Below are positions 1-13,600 of a stretch of DNA of 64,000 bases, piece after piece; within the stretch, counting starts at the first letter, position 1; the number at the start of each line of letters is the position of its first letter. Source of the stretch: Hanleya hanleyi (taxonomy: Eukaryota > Mollusca > Polyplacophora > Lepidopleurida > Hanleyidae); assembly GCA_036873755.1 (NCBI GenBank), contig JAVTVY010018697.1:1-64000 (forward strand), in the 5' to 3' direction. The notes beneath the pieces are model-generated. The model made no database searches. It was given only the letters and a program-made list of their open reading frames with translations, and was not told the DNA's origin. A program made the position numbers and the translations under genes.

Positions 1-433
1 CACCAAGAGATAATCATAGACATGCATTTTTAACATAACAATAGCGACCCATAATTACAAAAAAAAACGTCGACAGAATATAATACATCGTGAAGTCAAA
101 TTAATATATATGTTGGTTCCATTTAGCATATGGTTTCTAGCTGTGCTATAAAAAATACTGTACTTATATTGTATTTCTCGGTTGATATTCTCGTGATACG
201 GGTATAGGTCTAATTATATGTGATGTTGATGAAATGGTATCGGTCAATTTTATATTATGTAACTTGAATATTCACTTTTAAAATTTTATATTATTGGGAT
301 AGTGTTTTAGTCCTGAATATAACAATATTTTAATGAACTTTAATTGCAATCTACTCCTATGGCGTGGTTACCATCAATTCCTATCGAAGAGCTATTATTC
401 ATAACCCTTTATCAGGAAGCTCCAATCCAATCG
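1..433 (+). repeat. Left copy of a 433-bp direct repeat (truncated by window edge)
   Basis: Positions 1-433 match 6069-6501 at a constant offset of 6068 with no visible indels and only a few substitutions (for example near 37 and 114). Similarity stops abruptly at 433/6501. The repeat may extend left of the window. No ORF is recognised in it. It could be a young dispersed repeat, paired LTRs, or a segmental duplication; the ends do not allow a choice. Confidence 0.85.
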
Positions 434-1965
434 TGCATGTGTGTGAGAGGGGGAGGGGGGTGTAGATAGGGTATTCAAGTGTATTTTTAATTCTTCGGTG
501 CATTTTAGTGGCATAGCATGCTTAATTAGTTCACAAGGAAAGATCAGTCAATAGCAAGTCTACTCATGCACAAGGACTAGTCGCTGTGAAAGCGATATCT
601 GTGTTATTGCTGGTAATACCGAGCCTCCAAGCTGGGGAATGTCGCTCTGGAGATCGGTTGATTCCCTGTATTGTTTTTCAACGGCCCACGGTTGGGGAAC
701 ATAGAATCTCTGTCTGAGTGTGTGTTTGTGTGTATCTGTGCACCGACGTTGTTCCGAGGTCCAGAAATCGGTCCTAGGAATGTTTTTCACATTGAAATGG
801 GTCTCTTAAGATGAAGTTTTGTCAATTCTCGATCGGAAACGATGTTCCTAATATAATTTCTCTTTAAAAATGTGTCTTCCTAATGTAGTTTTTTCATTGA
901 AAACGCATTTTCAAGTGCAATATTGTAGCGAGCGTTCAACAATGTATTGACGAACCTTACAATGTTACGATTTCTGAGTGTACTATAACTTCGAAAGCCT
1001 TCAGTCAATCCAATCTGAAGATTCACAGCAGATATTTTGGGAGAATAGCTTTCACGCTATTCAGTATGATCAGTATGTAACAGGTCAAAGCGAAACTCCG
1101 AAACTGATTAAAAATTATCCAATCTCTATTTTGAGTATTGATTCAGCAAACGTCTTGAAATTTACAGGTGTGTTATCCATGAAATCTCACGGAGACATTT
1201 ATTTATTTATTTATAATAGTTTGTCTGTGCTATACCGCGAGATAGTTTCTAACAATCCAATCAAAACTTCACATATTTTTTACTCTATATAATGTCGATA
1301 GGAAGTCATTTATTATCCCTCACCTTGACCCTGATCAGGGGATATAGAATCGCTGTCTTTGTGTGCGTGTGTACGTCACACATTCTCGTTAGGATGATTA
1401 CCCAGGAGCAGTCAATTCACTTCCATAGTAATATAAAAAAACACGTTTCCTAAACGATGTTGTGTGTCTTGAGATTTGCTTGAATTTCTCATTTATACTA
1501 TCTATCTGAAATTTGGCAACACTATTTACCAACAACATATGAGTTGCCCGAAGGGTACATATTATGCACCTCTTTTGGCAGCTAATTTTGTCCTCTTACG
1601 AATATACATGTAGGTAATACAGAAATCATTTCTTCCCATTCATCAAGTGCTATTTAGAAGACCTCTTTGTTTTGGACAATAACTGATTAAGTGAAGCCGA
1701 GAAGCAAGAGTTGAAGCCGTGAAGGTTAGTCAGTCCAAATATGACCATCAGATTTAGAAATATACCTCTTTAAGGCTAACAATGGTTTACTTGCACATCA
1801 AGTCCATGAGGAGAATGATGATAACAATTTTGAAGCGAAGACCTTCAGTTGGAGTGAAGATGTTTTTGGTCACAGATTTTGAGGAGAGTTTTGGAGAATT
1901 GGTAGTGTTGGCTAAAATGCTGGTGTAGAAGGTCGCAGTGCAAACGAGAAACTGTATTTTAATTC
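434..1965. other. No gene recognised
   Basis: This is AT-rich sequence. Short open frames (for example 560-790 minus and 978-1292 plus) have no recognisable motif and no supporting splice context. A GT-rich patch lies at 437-470. Confidence 0.5.
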
Positions 1966-1967
1966 TG

Positions 1968-2075
1968 ACTTTGAAATGAGTGTATGAAGGAACTAGCCTG
2001 TGTTTTCCCTACAATATGTATATTTGAAATGAGTGTATGAAGGAACTAGCCTGTGTTTTCCCTACAATATGTATA
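1968..2075. repeat. Tandem duplication, 53-bp unit x2
   Basis: The word aactagcctg recurs at 1991 and 2044, and the surrounding 53 bp is repeated almost exactly. It sits just before a second, longer tandem duplication. Confidence 0.85.
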
Positions 2076-2103
2076 GTATTGTAAATGATGAAAGCTTCTT
2101 ACG

Positions 2104-2350
2104 AACAAAATATGGAAGCACACTTGTAATGCCGCCCATAGTTTCTCGTTAACGTGAGGATACTGCATTCGTTGTATACTTGGTGATGATATGTTGAATG
2201 AAATCGGTATTATACTGCAGTGAATAACAAAATATGGAAGCACACTTGTAATGCCGCCCATAGTTTCTCGTTAACGTGAGGATACTGCATTCGTTGTATA
2301 CTTGGTGATGATATGTTGAATGAAATCGGTATTATACTGCAGTGAATAAC
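2104..2350. repeat. Tandem duplication, 122-bp unit x2
   Basis: The segment beginning caaaatatgg at 2106 is repeated from 2228 with essentially no change, including 'aatgccgcccatag' and 'cgttaacgtgagg'. Two overlapping minus-strand ORFs here are identical only because of the duplication. Confidence 0.9.
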
Positions 2351-5300
2351 AAAATAATTACCAGTGTGGATATGACAAATGATGTCACACATATTGAAGA
2401 TATCGATATTAACGCAAGGTTACATTTCGACATGGTCACAGTGATAGGGCCGATGACCCAAAATACACCATGTATATGCACATTAGAAAAACTGGTAAAC
2501 ACTTCATCGACGCTCCACACAACAACAGCCTTCGACGGTAGATCCGGCTGTGTTTATAAATATGGTAGTCATTCGAATTTGCTTAGTTAAAATTGTGCGA
2601 TTTAGGTCGACAGGAACGGAAAAATAAGTGCTAGTCCCGATTTTGTTTGGAATGAGAATAGTCTTTGTCAGCACAAACTATAACCGTTTTCGAACAGAAA
2701 ACTCAATGAGAACCAAGGCCCCCTTTTTGCCCACAGAGAGGAGGAGACAAGCCCGGCTCGACACACGATCGACTGATCGTGTGTCTCCTGGATGGGAAGG
2801 AGGTATATCCGGTTTGCATGAACAATGTTTTGTGTAATCTTAAGTCGAAAACCCTACAAAATTTGAATTATTTCAATGTTGTAAACGTTCAGAATAAACT
2901 TGCACCACAAAAGTATATAATGAAAAGAATATTATCTGATCCTTCGCATATATCCGTCTGGGTGTGACGAATTTCTTAGTTTATTCACTGAAGTGTTCGA
3001 CCATACGTGCGGCAAATCACACATGTTTCTAACATACGGTACTAGCCTGTCACTTTCGTTGCCGATCTAATTCATCAAATGATATATATATTTGTAGCCA
3101 TATCACCGCACTAAATATGCTAGAATGAGCGAACTATTTTTATCTACGAATTGACAACCATTCAATATTAAACAATTAATCACTAAATCGTACGCGTAGA
3201 ATTGAGCTCCTTGGTTATAAATCTTTTATCATCTGACCCTTGGTACAGTCGATGGTTACCAGTCAACCGAAATCTATGCTTTGCAAAAAAATAAATAAGT
3301 GAATCTGACAAGGAAGTCAAGCACTGGCATTTTCCGTAAGACGTGAGCTCGCGATGCTTTAAATATTTCCCCACGATTCTCTTCCCATGGTTTTGCCTCG
3401 ATGGTGAAATTACGTCGACTTACAAGCTATATTCCAAAGACAACTTGGGCTTCAACAATTTTCATATATTAAAAGTGTCATGTATAAAATGTGCCTGAAC
3501 ACAGTGATGTTGTGATTGTTTCTCAAGACGAAAATTGTACCGCACTAATGACCCTCGAGAATATATGTTTTCATAGTTATCTTGGCACCACAACATTATT
3601 GTCCGTTATACATGTGTCTGCAGACTAACAAAAGGCTACACATTTGCAAAATTCACTAGAGCTATCTGGGACTTGTTTTCTTTACAATTCAAAATTATAG
3701 AGCGCTAATATAATTGGGATACGAAGTTTGAACTCTTCTATAAGGCGAATGCCACGGATATATCCATCATGATATACAGGCGAATTCAGAAGATTATCAA
3801 CCGGTACTCAACACTGAACATGTAATACATATACAACACACAAGTTGTCTGATTTGACACATTCTAGCGAGAATTCATACGAAAATGCTCGAATATAGCA
3901 ACTTACACATGTAGAGTAAATAAAAACGAATATGGATTATTGATTTGTAACATGCTTTCATTTGCTGCATTCAAATTCCTCATTTCAACATCCTGGATAT
4001 GCAGCATTAAATGGAAAATTAAATAGTTTAACAAAATATGGACCGACACAAGTCTCGCCATAATATACTATTTCGTTCAATGGCACGACCGATTTCATTT
4101 TCCCTGAGTCTTTCGGCTATTGACTCACCAATTCTTCGCGAACGACCGCTTCCTGCTGATGACAGACCGGATGCCTATTGTCTAAAACTAATCTGCATAG
4201 CACAGATAAAGCCATTTGCACTAGTACACAAGAGAATGGCTCACACTCACTGTATCTAGCACTATACTGACATGCACATTTCACCTTGGCGCCATGGGCC
4301 AGCGCGATCAATTCTGTGCCTGTCATGTCCTTTTCGAATTTGTCCATGACCATTTGATGGCGTTTTACAATCTGTCCATCAAACGATATCACAATGCATG
4401 ATTGGCGTGTTTATTCAACACATGGGAACAGAATTGTAAATGTGGTACATGTAGCTAACTGTTAGCAGACATACAATAAATTAATGATCCTTTGTTTTCT
4501 GGAGAAAACTGATAGAAATGTTGATTGAGAAAGATCCGTTGATGTTGGACATTTATTTGGCCCTTTCGTAGTGTACATTTAAGAGACACAGTGTGTTGCA
4601 AATCAAATACACAATTTTATTACCGAAAGTAAACAATTATGTATCCGTTCAATTTTATTGAATAATTGATTACCCGTGATACACTGTACATCGAGTAAAT
4701 TGGCAAGACATTCTGTTTCAACTTTCAAGATAAATCCATGAGCAGTATATCATTATTAACATACAAAAATAGTGACAAATTTTACAGTGTACATTTACAC
4801 TGACAAATATACCGTTACATTCTCTCTGATAGTTGAACTCCTAAGATGGAATATTCATACAATTAATTAGGTATTGTTTTGCGTATTTTTGTATAGAGTT
4901 TATGGACAACAAGTCAGTTTCGGCCATTGAGATGAAGACACATAACGAGGAGCATATATAGTGTTGAATTTGCTCCGATCTTTCAATACTCATCAGTAAA
5001 CATGGCAATATGCTCATTTCAATGACGAATGATCCTATGTCATGAACATGGAGCTCTGTTAGGTTGAACAAATAAACCTTATGCTGTTGCCAAACTAATT
5101 TTTTAAGAACCATCTCATTCCCGGGCAATTGTGTCCAATAACAATATCATTGAAAATATTTACGCTAAAACGAAGACAATGGATGAGCAATGCCGGACAT
5201 AATCTTTCATGCAATATAACCCATTGGCATGAGAGCTATTTTCCCATGTATCTTTAGTAAGTATTTGGAGTAGATTGATTCCATGCTTTCTAAGTTATCG

Positions 5301-6068
5301 TAGTAAGAAGAATTTTTGGCAGAGACACACACATACACCTTGAACGGGGTCCGGCGAAATTCCCGAACTGTATTTTGTCAATGTTTATTGTCAATGTCTG
5401 TAAAAGCACAGTCACCCAATGTTTTCCTTCAAACACCATTTGGCAGAGGTCGAAGCGTTTATGTATGTAGACAACTCAGTCGGGGAAGGTGTACACGTTT
5501 GCTTCCAAACAGTCCATCTGGATTAATTGATGATACTGTACTCGTTTTGCCGAACAAATGGAATAAAGTGACATCTCATTAAATCCATAATTTTTGCAGT
5601 AAAAAACATGGATATGATTATATATTAAACAATATTTATTAAATCGTCATAAAATAAAATTATTTGGTTTAATCAGGAGCAGTCCCACACACCCTTGTGG
5701 ACACATGTTACGAGTGTTATAATGCAAGCTCGGTAGATTTAACTAACTCAGTGCAGAGGTACATGTATACCGCAATAAAAAACTGGACCCTTCATAGTAA
5801 TACACTGCATAGATATATAACCAATATAGGCCGCATTTTAGACTTTGCGCAAAACGGTGCCATTTCCGACTTTGAGACCCATTCATTCTTCATCGCCCTG
5901 TCGAATAACATTCATATAAATGTTTTCGTCATCAAAATCCGTTACTTGGAAAGCCAGCTAGTTTCACTGATCGATGGCGGTCCTTATGTTCTACACAGAA
6001 ACTTTTAATGCCTCTGGCTTGCAACCCTAATTTTAATGTTTTAATTATAATGAAATATCTAAAGAGGG
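2351..6068. other. Gene-poor stretch with one unassigned minus-strand ORF
   Basis: Apart from the short palindrome at 2760, the only stretch with protein-like character is a minus-strand open frame at about 4412-4117. It contains FDGQIVKRHQMVMDKFEKDM and then GTELIALAHGAKVKCACQ. I do not recognise the family, and no convincing acceptor or poly-pyrimidine tract precedes it. It could be chance, a relic, or an exon of a downstream gene. Confidence 0.3.
2760..2785. repeat. Perfect 11-bp-stem palindrome
   Basis: GACACACGATC, a 4-nt GACT loop, then GATCGTGTGTC. It lies in an otherwise unannotated stretch, and no larger terminal repeat around it was found. Confidence 0.7.
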
Positions 6069-6501
6069 CACCAAGAGATAATCATAGACATGCATTTTCA
6101 ACATAACAATAGCGACCCATAATTACAAAAAAAAACGTCGACAGAATATAATACATCGTGAAGTCAAATTAATAAATATGTTGGTTCCATTTAGCATATG
6201 GTTTCTAGCTGTGCTATAAAAAATACTGTACTTATATTGTATTTCTCGGTTGATATTCTCGTGATACGGGTATAGGTCTAATTATATGTGATGTTGATGA
6301 AATGGTATCGGTCAATTTTATATTATGTAACTTGAATATTCACTTTTAAAATTTTATATTATTGGGATAGTGTTTTAGTCCTGAATATAACAATATTTTA
6401 ATGAACTTTAATTGCAATCTACTCCTATGGCGTGGTTACCATCAATTCCTATCGAAGAGCTATTATTCATAACCCTTTATCAGGAAGCTCCAATCCAATC
6501 G
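6069..6501 (+). repeat. Right copy of the 433-bp direct repeat
   Basis: It starts at the word caccaagagataatc and ends at caatccaatcg, co-linear with 1-433. The sequence between the copies (434-6068) has no recognised transposase or reverse transcriptase. The left boundary at 6069 follows 'aaagaggg'. Confidence 0.85.
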
Positions 6502-6916
6502 CCAGTCAAGCAGTCTGTGGGCGTGTCTTATTGAGACGTCAGTTGGGTGGAACTACTACCGATCGTTTTTTTCCACAGATATGGCAAATCACAGCAAGGG
6601 AAATTTTACAGAAAACCATCAAACGAATGCAATGTTTCTTCTTTTTCCCATTTTTTTATTGAAAAAAAAAACGAACGAACGATTCCCGCATCGCTCGCGG
6701 CATGAATTAAACGAAATGGTTTAAACAAGGACTCAAGAACGATAAATGGGAACGCTCCCTAATAATACCAATATTAATAGATTTTCAGCCAACGGCTTGA
6801 AACCCCAATCACATTATTTTTTAGTACAGCTCACAACTGAGGTACATATGGACACTGGATGAAAAGAAAATACACTTCAACCTTTGGTTGGGTACCATGC
6901 TTGGACGTGTTGAATA

Positions 6917-6922
6917 TTTATT
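6917..6922 (-). terminator. Possible ACSF2 poly(A) signal AATAAA
   Basis: The hexamer AATAAA reads on the minus strand about 620 nt after the ACSF2 stop codon. It is the only canonical hexamer noticed between the stop and the start of the direct repeat ending at 6501. In AT-rich DNA such a match is expected by chance, so this is a candidate only. Confidence 0.2.
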
Positions 6923-7542
6923 ATGCAAAGCATCAACTTTTGGTATGATCCACAAGAATACAAGCACCAAATTTAAGAAGTGATCAATATAAAGCAGCAT
7001 TCGATTTTGTTCAGCGTTTTGAGTGATATAAATTTCAGATTAATAATACGAATGCTTGAACAATACACCACAGTATGCAATAATATAAATAACCAAAAAC
7101 ATACATCTACTATAAATTCTATAAATATTGTACCTATTACATCCTGTTAACCGTGCGTATGTCTGAAATACGCTTGTGTGAACGCGCCATGTCAATGATA
7201 GTGCAGGTGTTCATTTAGGAGATTCTATTTTACAAGACGAATGGGGAATGATCTAAAATGCCATCTGCTTCAAACAAACAAAAAATAAATTACAAGATGG
7301 AATTTCTTTCTCAAGTTTAACTGTTATACCCATCGTGTAAGTGCTTAACAATGCGACACGAATCTAACCATAGCTAAACATGGTATCTTGACATGGTAAT
7401 TCTGCCTATTGCCCGATTCCACTTAAGAAAATATTGTACTCTATTGCATTTTCAGCAGTTCTAGAAACTTTGTGTCGAAATCCTCAAATATGAGGCATTG
7501 TTGTAATATATTGGGCTTGCCTGGCAAACGAAAGTTTCATAA

Positions 7543-7683
7543 TCACATATGTGGCTTAACATGTTCGAGTCCCAATGTCTTGATGGCATGTTCTCGCAGC
7601 TTGAATTTCTGTACTTTCCCCGTCACTGTTAATGGGTATTCCTTAACAAACTGGACATAGCGCGGAACTTTAAATCTTGCCAA
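7543..7683 (-). CDS. ACSF2: ACSF2 last coding exon (15) with stop
   Basis: The acceptor CTTTCAG (7690-7684) is followed by [40 protein letters not shown] and HVKPHM, then TGA at 7545-7543. The Lys of TGKVQKF is the A10 catalytic lysine needed for adenylation. The tail is a few residues longer than in human. The minus-strand ORF runs open upstream of the acceptor into a MITE in intron 14; that extension is intronic, as shown by the acceptor and by homology beginning at LARFKVP. Confidence 0.94.
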   Translation of the reverse strand: MARFKVPRYVQFVKEYPLTVTGKVQKFKLREHAIKTLGLEHVKPHM

Positions 7684-10600
7684 CTGAAAGAATAAATAGT
7701 TCGACGAACTTTGAAGAGCAATGTAACGTAGCATTAACCCTATCTGGCCCGGACTTTTTGGGACTTGTCCAGCCCCGGGGGAGGGGGAGCTAATTATTGT
7801 TCTTATCACTTGGGCTAAGGAACTTAAACTTATCACACTATACCGTTGTGTCAAGCTCTGCTAGAAAATGTGAAAAAATCCCAGAATGCCGCTTTGGTGA
7901 TGTCATTTTAAAAAACGGCATTTTTATGTCGATTTTCGGTCGGATTTTTCTAATTGTTTACATATACTAATTGCATGATAAATTAGAAAATTTTATTGTG
8001 ATGTGAAACAAAAATAGTTTTTTCCCTCTTTCTCGGAAAAGCAGAAATTTCGAAGAAAAATGACGAAAACATCACTTTTCTTGTACCCCACGTGGCGCCA
8101 TCCTAAATGTACCGATGATCCTCTGCTTGGAGGTTATGCAAATAGGCTCAAAACGACCCCAATATGATAAACTGTAAAGTCACGAAGTGTCAACTCTGAA
8201 AGTCTTGTCGTTCCAGAGAGATCACAGTAAGTTTGGTAGGGGTGGCGGCAGGCCTGGTCGTTAATAGAGGTTATCCAATACTGGCACAGGTGCAGCCATT
8301 CTGTAACTTTTTAACAAGAAGCACGTCTCAGTGCGGGTGAGAATGTTCGTCACTGGTTAATTTAAGTGGGTAAGATGACAACTGGTAGACATGCCTACTC
8401 AACGAAATGTCCATTTCAGAGAACTTTACCTCCAGATCGCAAAGGAAATGCATCGTTGCATATGTATGATATTTGGAATACATAAATTTTCTAAATATAA
8501 TGTGAACTAAGATCTCACACAAAACATGTGTGTTAATGTTGACATATGGGTAACAGCTAGATTCTACCCACACAGTAGCCTGAAGCATACCTTGTCTTTG
8601 CAGAATTCCCTGATCTCATTGCTAGTGACAGAACCACCCTCATGGATTTTAATGCATGCGCACAATTCTTCTCCCATTCGCTCATCCGGGGCGCCTATTA
8701 TCTGCAAATATTGAACATGACTTTGTGCCTTGAATCGATTTATACGCATCACAGTTTGGCTCTTCCACTGGAGAGATTGAGAATCTTGAGATTTGAGAAG
8801 GGACTGAGAAATAATTTCAGATACAGAAAAAATACCGGCACTTCTACAGGCAAAGGTCTTACGTATTTCACCCAGACATTGGCTACACTAAATGATCGTA
8901 GAGGGTAATACTGTGTTATTTTGGACACTTCGCACGCGCAGCGTTCATGGATATGAATAATTTTACACGCGACTGAAAAGGAAGTTGAAACTCATCCATC
9001 AGTATTGTTCCTGCATATCGCTCCAATTCAAAATCTAAGTCACTTACTCCATTTTTCTCTGTCGCAAAATTGAATTTAAAAAATAATTATCTGTTCTTTT
9101 ACCTCAAATTTTGGTGTGGAATTCAATTTTCCGAGAGAAAGAATGGATGCCGCTGCTGATTTGCTTGGCGCCGTGGAGGTTACTGCATTATCCTCAGATT
9201 TTTCGCTAACTACATAAAAATATGCCAATGAAATGAACAATATATTATACAGATATTGCACGCTGTGGGGTGTGACATCAGGATTTGTCAGCTCGAGACA
9301 GCCAATATTCAACGAGTACGAAGCGTGAGTTGAATATTGCCTGTCGAGAGCTGAGACATATTGTTGTCACACCATACAGCATGCAATATCTGTTCTATTA
9401 TAGCAAATGTTTAACCAAAGATAGCAAAATAGGAGGGTTTGCAAACCTACGATCCACATCCGAAACAGCAAAAATAGTTATCTCTAAGAAATTAACATTT
9501 CAGTGAAAAGGTTAGAGGGCGCTGAAGCGGATGTAGAGAACAGTATGAACACGAAAAGAAATAATGTGAGCGCAGTTTTAGCTTTTATAAATCAGCTAAT
9601 TATCCAACAACTCAAATGCAAATTTCATGCAAATTACATGTAGAATATAAAATAGTAACGTTTAGTCGTTGCGAACGGAATAACGCGAACAGAATCAGCA
9701 AATCACATCACTTCGAACAACCAGCCACCAAAACACAGTCATGTGACTCTCCAGTGCAAAATTACTGCTCGGTCCCAATCCCAGTCCCAATATACCCGTT
9801 AGCGCTTATATACCACCGACAATAAACACCTGCATACTTGATTACATTAGGGCCAAAATAATTAAACATAATCGCCCAGATGATCCGTGTAACGCTTGCC
9901 AATCCAGCTTTCCAGCGTGTGAAATTGAAAGCTCTACATCGCTCCAGTATCCAAGCTTTCCATCTGGCAAAAGTACATGTAGAAGGATGGTAACTCGACA
10001 AAGCTCGCAATACATTCACTGACTCGATGAAGTGTGATGCTGTCGGTTGTTGAATTTATGGATGGGGCAACGACAAGTACTGCACTCGTATTCCTGTATG
10101 TCATCAGTTCATTTTGGAAAGTAAAAATACAGGAGCGGTGTCTAGCTTTTCATCTTTCCTCTATGAATTTTGCGAGAGGGAAAAGTCTTAAAAGGAAGCC
10201 TGGACGTCTGTATCAATGATTTTGTGCAATGGTCGTGTGTAACGCTTGCGATCAAATATCACATAAACACAAAAAAAACATTAGCTTGTTGGCTTCCGTC
10301 GCCCCTTTAGTACCGTGGTTTTCAGGCTTCATGAACGTTATCTCACCTGTACATCCTGCACCTTTGGGTGTTTATACAAGCAGTTCTCAATCTCGGTGGG
10401 ATAAACATTCTCCCCGCCTCGAATAATCATTTCTTTAATACGTCCGACGATCTTGCAATATCCTTCCTCGTCCATTACGCCTATATCTCTGTGATATCAA
10501 TTGACGTGAATTAGAAAATCATAAACCAGCCTGTCCCATTAAATATCACGAATTTAACTGATCTGTATAATTCTTTAACTAAGGAAATCTGAAACTCATT

Positions 10601-13600
10601 GCCCTAGAATTCAAAGATTTTAATAGACTGTGGTTTGGGATAACCAGTTATTCTGTACTATTTGGTGAGATTACGGCTGAATTCCTCCCGACTGGTTCAG
10701 TATTTTTTAAACTTGACATGTATATTGCAGTGTTCTTGAAACGGGACATGCCGCAGTGTTGATATGGCCCCTTAGATTTACACAGCAAATCATGGACACA
10801 TTATCCCACTATGTTCACACATTGTCGGATAATATGTCAATGCTTTGCTGTTCATTGAATCTAGGTCACATATTTTCTGTCTTTGGCAATTGTTATTAGA
10901 TCTTTATTCAAAACTTCGAGTCTTGCTTCCGTTTTTAATTTGTTAACTTATTATTTTGTGATAAACTTGCCTGTACAACTTGGTTTTTGACGTTACATTT
11001 GATCTCAATGTGAAGTACTCAATAGTAAGTTTGCCCGATCATTTCAAGTTGCAAGTTCTCACCGAGTTTAACATTACATCGATTTCTGAGTAACTATTCT
11101 GTTCTCTGTGAATCTCTGCTTACCACACTATACCCTTGTGTTACGTTTTACCAGAAAAAGTACATAGTTATCTACTTCCAGCCCTCTATTTTTCTCCATT
11201 TCGGAGCACGAGAGAAAGTTCACTACATTAGGTTGGAGGAGGAATCCGCCTGACAGCTGTGAAAGATTTTTGAAATTTGACAATATGTTCCCCAAATATT
11301 AAGGCATATTACACGGCAATGAAGGGACGTTGGTAAATTGACTTGTTGATCATGGTAGGTTTGCTTTACGACCATGGTTGAACATGTTGGCACTCTGGAA
11401 GAAAGGGCTGACGTCCCCAAGTTTTATAGAATTTTCCGAATTAGCGCTGTTACGGAACACTTGATGCGTTTTGGAGAAAATGACATTTTTATTACGTGCG
11501 TGACATGTTTTGTGTATGGAATTCCTATCTAACCACAAATATTGAACGAGGGTTAAATCATTAAAGTTTAGACCATATAAAATCCCTGATTATACAACAA
11601 AAAAGACAAAAAAAGTCGGGTGACCCCATAATTAATTGGTCATCTAAGATACCTTTTTTCAAAATATGACATATAATCCATTTTATTTTCCAAAAGTCAT
11701 TTTTCTTGGATGATTGGCCTTCATTCTCATATATTTCTCTGGTACACTGTGCCATAAATCTCCCCATCAGTACGTTCTTCTGCGCCCCTTTCAAGTAGGT
11801 TATTTATTAATATACCTACTTTCGCATCGCTGACCTTTCGGAAATATAGGGAGAGCGGGCTTCGTATTTCTATTTCGGATGGAAAGCTGAAACAGGTCTT
11901 GCGTCCGATAAAATCGACCGATTAGAAATTGGAAAGTTATCAACCGGGATAAGTAGATTAGAATACATTTTACAGAAAATAGAAAAGGTGGTTGTCCATC
12001 TGACAGTATGAGGTACATGTTTATAATCTGAGGTCAGAAGAGTGGTCATGATAAACGATCGATTTATTTAAACGAGCCTAATCCAGGTATGCTGGAAGTA
12101 CACGAAGTACTTGAAGTACATATTGTGAAAGACACGAACTGTCATCTCTCGTAAAAGATTTCCATAAATAACACGCCAAAATTTGTTGTAAAACGATATA
12201 TACATTCGTCGAATTTTCTTCCAGTTTAACCAGTTCAAAAGTTTCCACCTAAATATGAAGCACCTATACATGAAGCATATGAGAAAGATTAGTAAACCAG
12301 AAATGACCAAAATCGACCTAAACCCAGATTTTTTGAGTGGCTAGAAAAACTGGGACTTGGGATGACTAAATCATTAAGGTGATTTATAGTTCATTTAAGT
12401 AATATTAAATAACTACATTCCGGGACTAATTTATATTAATTGCAATGTTCACGTAGGTGGCAAAGCTCTTGGCTCAAACTTATTTTGAAAGATTTTCCCG
12501 AGTAGATTATTATTGGAGAGTGCATATAAATTCGATGCACATTTGCAGTTGGATTCACAAGATTTACATTTTGCCTTAAAACCATCAACATCACTATTAT
12601 CTTATACGAGGGGGTCTCAGTCGCTTGGCTGAGGACCGTTAGCCTCACTGGTGTATGTGTGAAAGTTTGCCAGTCACTTGCCTACGGGCGGTTGTTCTTC
12701 CCGGGTAGTCCGGCTTCCTCCACCAACCAAACTGGATGTCACCATCTGAGTGAAATAACCTTGAGTGTGGCATTATGCCTAATCCCACCTCCCCTCGGCT
12801 TACACGATTCAAAGCTGACATGAATAACTGTATGCACTTTTTAGCTAGTAGATGTATGGAAACAATAAAATGTTTATTATCTTCATATGACCAAAACGTG
12901 GATGCTAACGAATTTCACCTTGCATACGAATTCATAAATCCCGGCATTTGAGTTCATTTATTTGATGGAAATCCGGCGAGGTCTTCTTATTTTAGCAATG
13001 TATACTATGATTGTTGTTTCTTTTCTTTTTAATTTGCTGCTATGGCTGTTATATGGAGGATGGAATATATCTTTGAATTAGGGACACGGAAATTCTTTAA
13101 TGGAAGACGGCTGAGTATTGAACGACGGCTTAGACGCTTGTATTTTAGCAATGGCGAAGAAATTTACTGACCCGGTGTAATACCAACGGTCAGGTTTGAT
13201 GACGGCCGATGTCCGCTCAGCATCATTCCAGTATCCTAACATGGTGGTATAGCCCCGGGTACATAGTTCTCCTGAGGTACCCACTTCTACCAATTCACCC
13301 ATCTCATTGACCACCTTGGCCTACAAGTAAACACTAACATCAATCATCCAAGTAACCTAACAAGGTGGCATTGCCCCGGGTACATGTTATAACCTGTGTA
13401 GATATATGTTATTCTTGAACAGCCACGGTTTTGGCTGAAAGGTAATGAATCTTTGTCAGAATAGTTGTGGCATCATGAGGGTGACCAAAAAGTACACTTA
13501 ATGCCCAAAACGTCTTCCGTAGCCATTGAAAGGTGCTTAGGAAGGTTTCGGAGATGGATTCGAGAGGGGAGAAGACAGTGGGCATAACTGCCATTTAACG

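Noticed and set aside
4117..4412. Minus-strand ORF with FDGQIVKRHQMVMDKFEKDM as an exon of a named gene
   Set aside because: I could not recognise a family and there is no convincing acceptor; listed only as unassigned.
7543..7854. 103-codon minus-strand ORF as a complete small gene
   Set aside because: Only the part from 7683 down is ACSF2 coding sequence; the upstream part translates intron 14 and MITE sequence, and an acceptor separates them.
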